Assembly: GCF_016802725.1 (NCBI RefSeq)
Contig: NC_052664.1
Span: forward strand, 29,343,275 to 29,407,274
Length of the DNA stretch: 64,000 bases
Reading direction: 5' to 3'
DNA from: Solenopsis invicta
Lineage: Eukaryota; Arthropoda; Insecta; Hymenoptera; Formicidae
Part shown: positions 61,032 through 64,000 of the stretch, piece by piece
Layout: each line of letters starts with the position of its first letter
Position numbering within the stretch: the stretch's first letter is position 1
Program-made: the position numbers and the translations under genes
Notes under the pieces: generated by a model
The model's database searches: none
The model's input: only the letters and a program-made list of their open reading frames with translations
Told to the model about the DNA's origin: nothing

Positions 61032-61508
61032 AAGAGTCTTAAATAAAATTAAAACTTGAATTTTGAGAAATTAAAACTTGATTTTAATATAAACTTATAT
61101 TTTTGATTTCGCTGATTAAAAAAAAATTATCTAAGATAAAATCTGAAATCTTAATTCAAATTGAAGCAAAAGAATTATTGAACGTAGTTTAACATTGTAC
61201 ACCATACAATGGTGGAGAAATACAGCGGTTTTATAAAGATCTTAGTTGTAATTTTTTTTTTTTTTTTTAATTGTGAAAAAACATTTTTTAAAAACAAGTT
61301 TTATTTAAAAAATCATAATTTTTAAAATTTTTAATTTTTTTATATAAAAAACTTGAACTATAAAGAAATATTAGAAATATATAACCTCAAACATTTTGGG
61401 GGTCAAATTGATTATGTGTAACCACAAAGAATTAATGATAATAATAGTAATTAAAAAAATAAATTTCTGAGATTTGTATTAAATTGCAATTTTTATATTT
61501 ATGATGGG

Positions 61509-61509
<1 letters not shown>

Positions 61510-61565
<56 letters not shown>
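61510..61565. repeat. (CA)n microsatellite
   Basis: About 28 uninterrupted CA units. Confidence 0.98.
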
Positions 61566-61569
<4 letters not shown>

Positions 61570-64000
61570 TGACGATATAAAAAAAGTTAGCCGCTGTATG
61601 ACGCAGGACACGCGTAGGTACCGTCGAGGGCACGTGTCCTTTGTGAGCCGTTTATTCCGAGATTAAGGTTCCGATATATTTGAAAGGATCTGACATCAGC
61701 CAAACAATGTATTTTTAAAAATAAAAAATACCACTATAATTTTTTACGTTCGTTGAATACGAATATGTCAATACTGCAAGTGTGATTAAACAAGATAGCA
61801 TATATACTATCAAATATTTACGAAAATTATAATTGATTGATCATTCATTGTACGTGACTTAAAAACATAAAAAAATTTTTTTTTATTAAATATGTAAAAT
61901 GCATAAGTGTGTAGGTTTAACATATTGCAAACAAATCTGTTCCACCCTCTTCCTGTTTCGATTCATGCCATGTGTTTCAAATATGCTGTCTACAACACTA
62001 AAGAATAATACGTGTCAAGTTTCGTTTATATCTTATCGTTACATTATCTAGTTATTGTCAGACATTTTTCGTTACTGATAAAACGGATGATGTATAAACA
62101 GACAGCTATATTTTTTCAGAAAAGCGACAAACACGTTCTCTCGGTCAAAAATATCACATTGCAAAGTTTTAAATGATTATTTATTCTTAACACATTTTGA
62201 GATAATTTTTGAAGCATTTAATAATTACAACAGTTATTTTTAAATGATGCCATAAACATTACAATTATTTAAAAATAATTGACTGACTAAATAATTTATT
62301 ATTTTTAACTAGTTACCCAATGATCACTCATAAATAATTTATTAATAATTTACTATATTTATCTATAATGGATTTCCTTCAAATTATCATCGGATAAGTT
62401 ACTATTTTTTTTTCTCTTACAGATAAACACGTTAGAAAATTTAAAATATATCAGGAAAAAGAGATAAATTTTTATAACTTAAATTGATTAATAATTATTT
62501 ACTATTGATTTTCTGCAGATAGTCATCGCGCTTACCCAAAACCAGCCTAGGTCCCACGCAGATTGGCTCGTAATGGCGCTTGAATGAGCATCATGAATGA
62601 TATCATCTAATCAAGCTCCAACGATGACACCCCGGTGCATCCTGCTGGAAAATCTGTAGCACCCTCCCGAAGTGTCACAATAAAACAGTTCGTAGCTGGT
62701 GGCCACTTGACGACGGGGGGTAGCGCCGCTCTTCTCACCCTTAATGTATACTAAGCAGGATTTTCGTTTTTTTTTATGCCCATCAAATCGCGAAGATCCG
62801 ACTAATCGAAAGTTGATTGTTTGGGAAAAATCGTGAATGCGTCATCCATTATGCAATCCTGTCGTGATACATTAATTATGCAACTTTTTTTCTGTTGGAT
62901 ATTATTTTTATATCGTATTGTCAAATTTTTATAAGATTATTTAATTAATTAATTAGAACTATTAATTTTTTAATATTTTTTTTATTATTACGTTGTTTAT
63001 TGTACATATTTAGCTGGAATCAATTTAAGTGCAATTTTATTTCTTTCACAGGTATATAAAAAATTACGATAGCGTATGTATAAAGAATATTTGAAAAATA
63101 GTCATTGCAACGAAAGCCCCATTACAGAAATCGACAGAAAGGCACCCTCAGGGTGCTCCATAGAATTTAATAGGGGATATTTGGTAGCGGTTTCCCACAG
63201 GCTGGGTAACTCGCGGTCAATTTGTGCGTGTCAATGAATAAGAATAAGGTATTAATATCGCCTCACGAGATTGACTCACGCGACTCTTATCGAGGTCTTT
63301 GGCACTATGCCGATTTTCAGATAAAAATCTAGAAAATCGTTAACGTCGACGGGATCCAGTCGGAAAATTTATATCCGTAATAAATGTATTACAAATTTAG
63401 CGATATCGCGGAATCGATTTTATTATAAACACGTTCGTTCACATTGATACGATTATAAATATTCCGACAACGCGATTTCTTAGCGTGTTTATTATATTTT
63501 CAAACTCATTCGAGAGCGTAGCGAAACACGACAGACTTCATAAAAATGCAAAGATTAATTACAGAATAACGTAGCGTAACTGTTAATTAAGCGTCGAGGT
63601 AATCCTTTCCACTTTACGGCACCTTAAAAATTAATCTCCCGTCGATTTGTTCGTTTAATCCCCAAGATTAATATCTCACGCCGTTGCCGAGTCCTTCAAC
63701 AACTTGACCCTGCGATTCTATGATCGCGAGGACGCGGGAGGGTTACTACCGCGAGAGGGCTGCAGGGCGGGGCATCCCTTATCAGCGGCGAACACTCGCG
63801 CAGCCTCCATCTCCTCGTTTCAATAGCGTTCTGCTCGAAATCTCAGCGGCACTTTCACTTGTATATGAGTGTCACCGTTAGATAGTCATCTTAAAATATT
63901 GTCTTCTTGTTACAACTAAATATTAAGCTATTGAATAAAAAATATTATTCATTCTTTTTCAATGATCATTCGAGCACCACGAAAATGACGAGATGTTACG

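Larger units (their letters stand above)
59483..64000. other. Upstream region of the HLH3B gene with repeats and two GC-richer islands
   Basis: No further coding exon was supported. Apart from the candidate leader exon, it holds a TA/T tract (60050-60092), a palindromic MITE (60877-61031) and a long CA microsatellite (61510-61565). Two GC-richer islands at about 62515-62760 and 63600-63850 have no open frame of note. The second includes TTATCAG, a GATA-type site. They are candidate enhancers or exons of an unseen gene; a minus-strand donor-like site, TTTTGG|GTAAGC, borders the first island. Confidence 0.4.

Overview
The window looks like insect nuclear DNA, most probably from an ant or another hymenopteran. 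It is AT-rich, with GT-AG introns, CpG-containing promoter islands, dinucleotide microsatellites and many short palindromic MITE-like elements. There is no bacterial or organellar gene, and I saw no tRNA, rRNA or CRISPR. Gene models were built by hand from reading frames, splice sites and phase continuity. Family names come from recognised motifs, not from a database search.

Layout. (1) About 6.15-6.56 kb, minus strand: first coding exon (signal peptide) of a gene whose remaining exons I could not find. (2) About 10.4-11.6 kb: a GC-rich, promoter-like island with CCG/CCA triplet repeats. (3) 16.87-41.55 kb, minus strand: a complete 12-exon ferric-chelate reductase 1 homolog (Reeler, DOMON and cytochrome b561 domains, 624 aa). 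Its large introns hold most of the repeats, including an almost 900-bp palindrome at 26.2-27.1 kb and an inverted pair carrying a hammerhead-like core at 40.1-40.7 kb. (4) 46.33-52.08 kb, plus strand: a 9-exon gene for a 518-aa protein that I assign to the DUF4804/MavL-like family. (5) 52.67-55.84 kb, plus strand: a 5-exon gene for a 640-aa charged, low-complexity protein with seven 14-residue tandem repeats. (6) 57.04-59.48 kb, minus strand: a 4-exon bHLH transcription factor of the TAL1/SCL family (Drosophila HLH3B), 397 aa, with upstream DNA to the end of the window.

The genes do not form a functional cluster. The reductase is a predicted membrane haem protein, the DUF4804 protein is predicted to be intracellular, and HLH3B is a nuclear regulator. 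The DUF4804 and repeat-protein genes are tandem, only about 590 bp apart. The repeat-protein and HLH3B genes converge, with about 1.2 kb between their stop codons. The most unusual signals are the long intronic palindrome, whose transcript should fold into a long double-stranded hairpin, the hammerhead-like core, the animal DUF4804 gene, and the 42-bp coding minisatellite.
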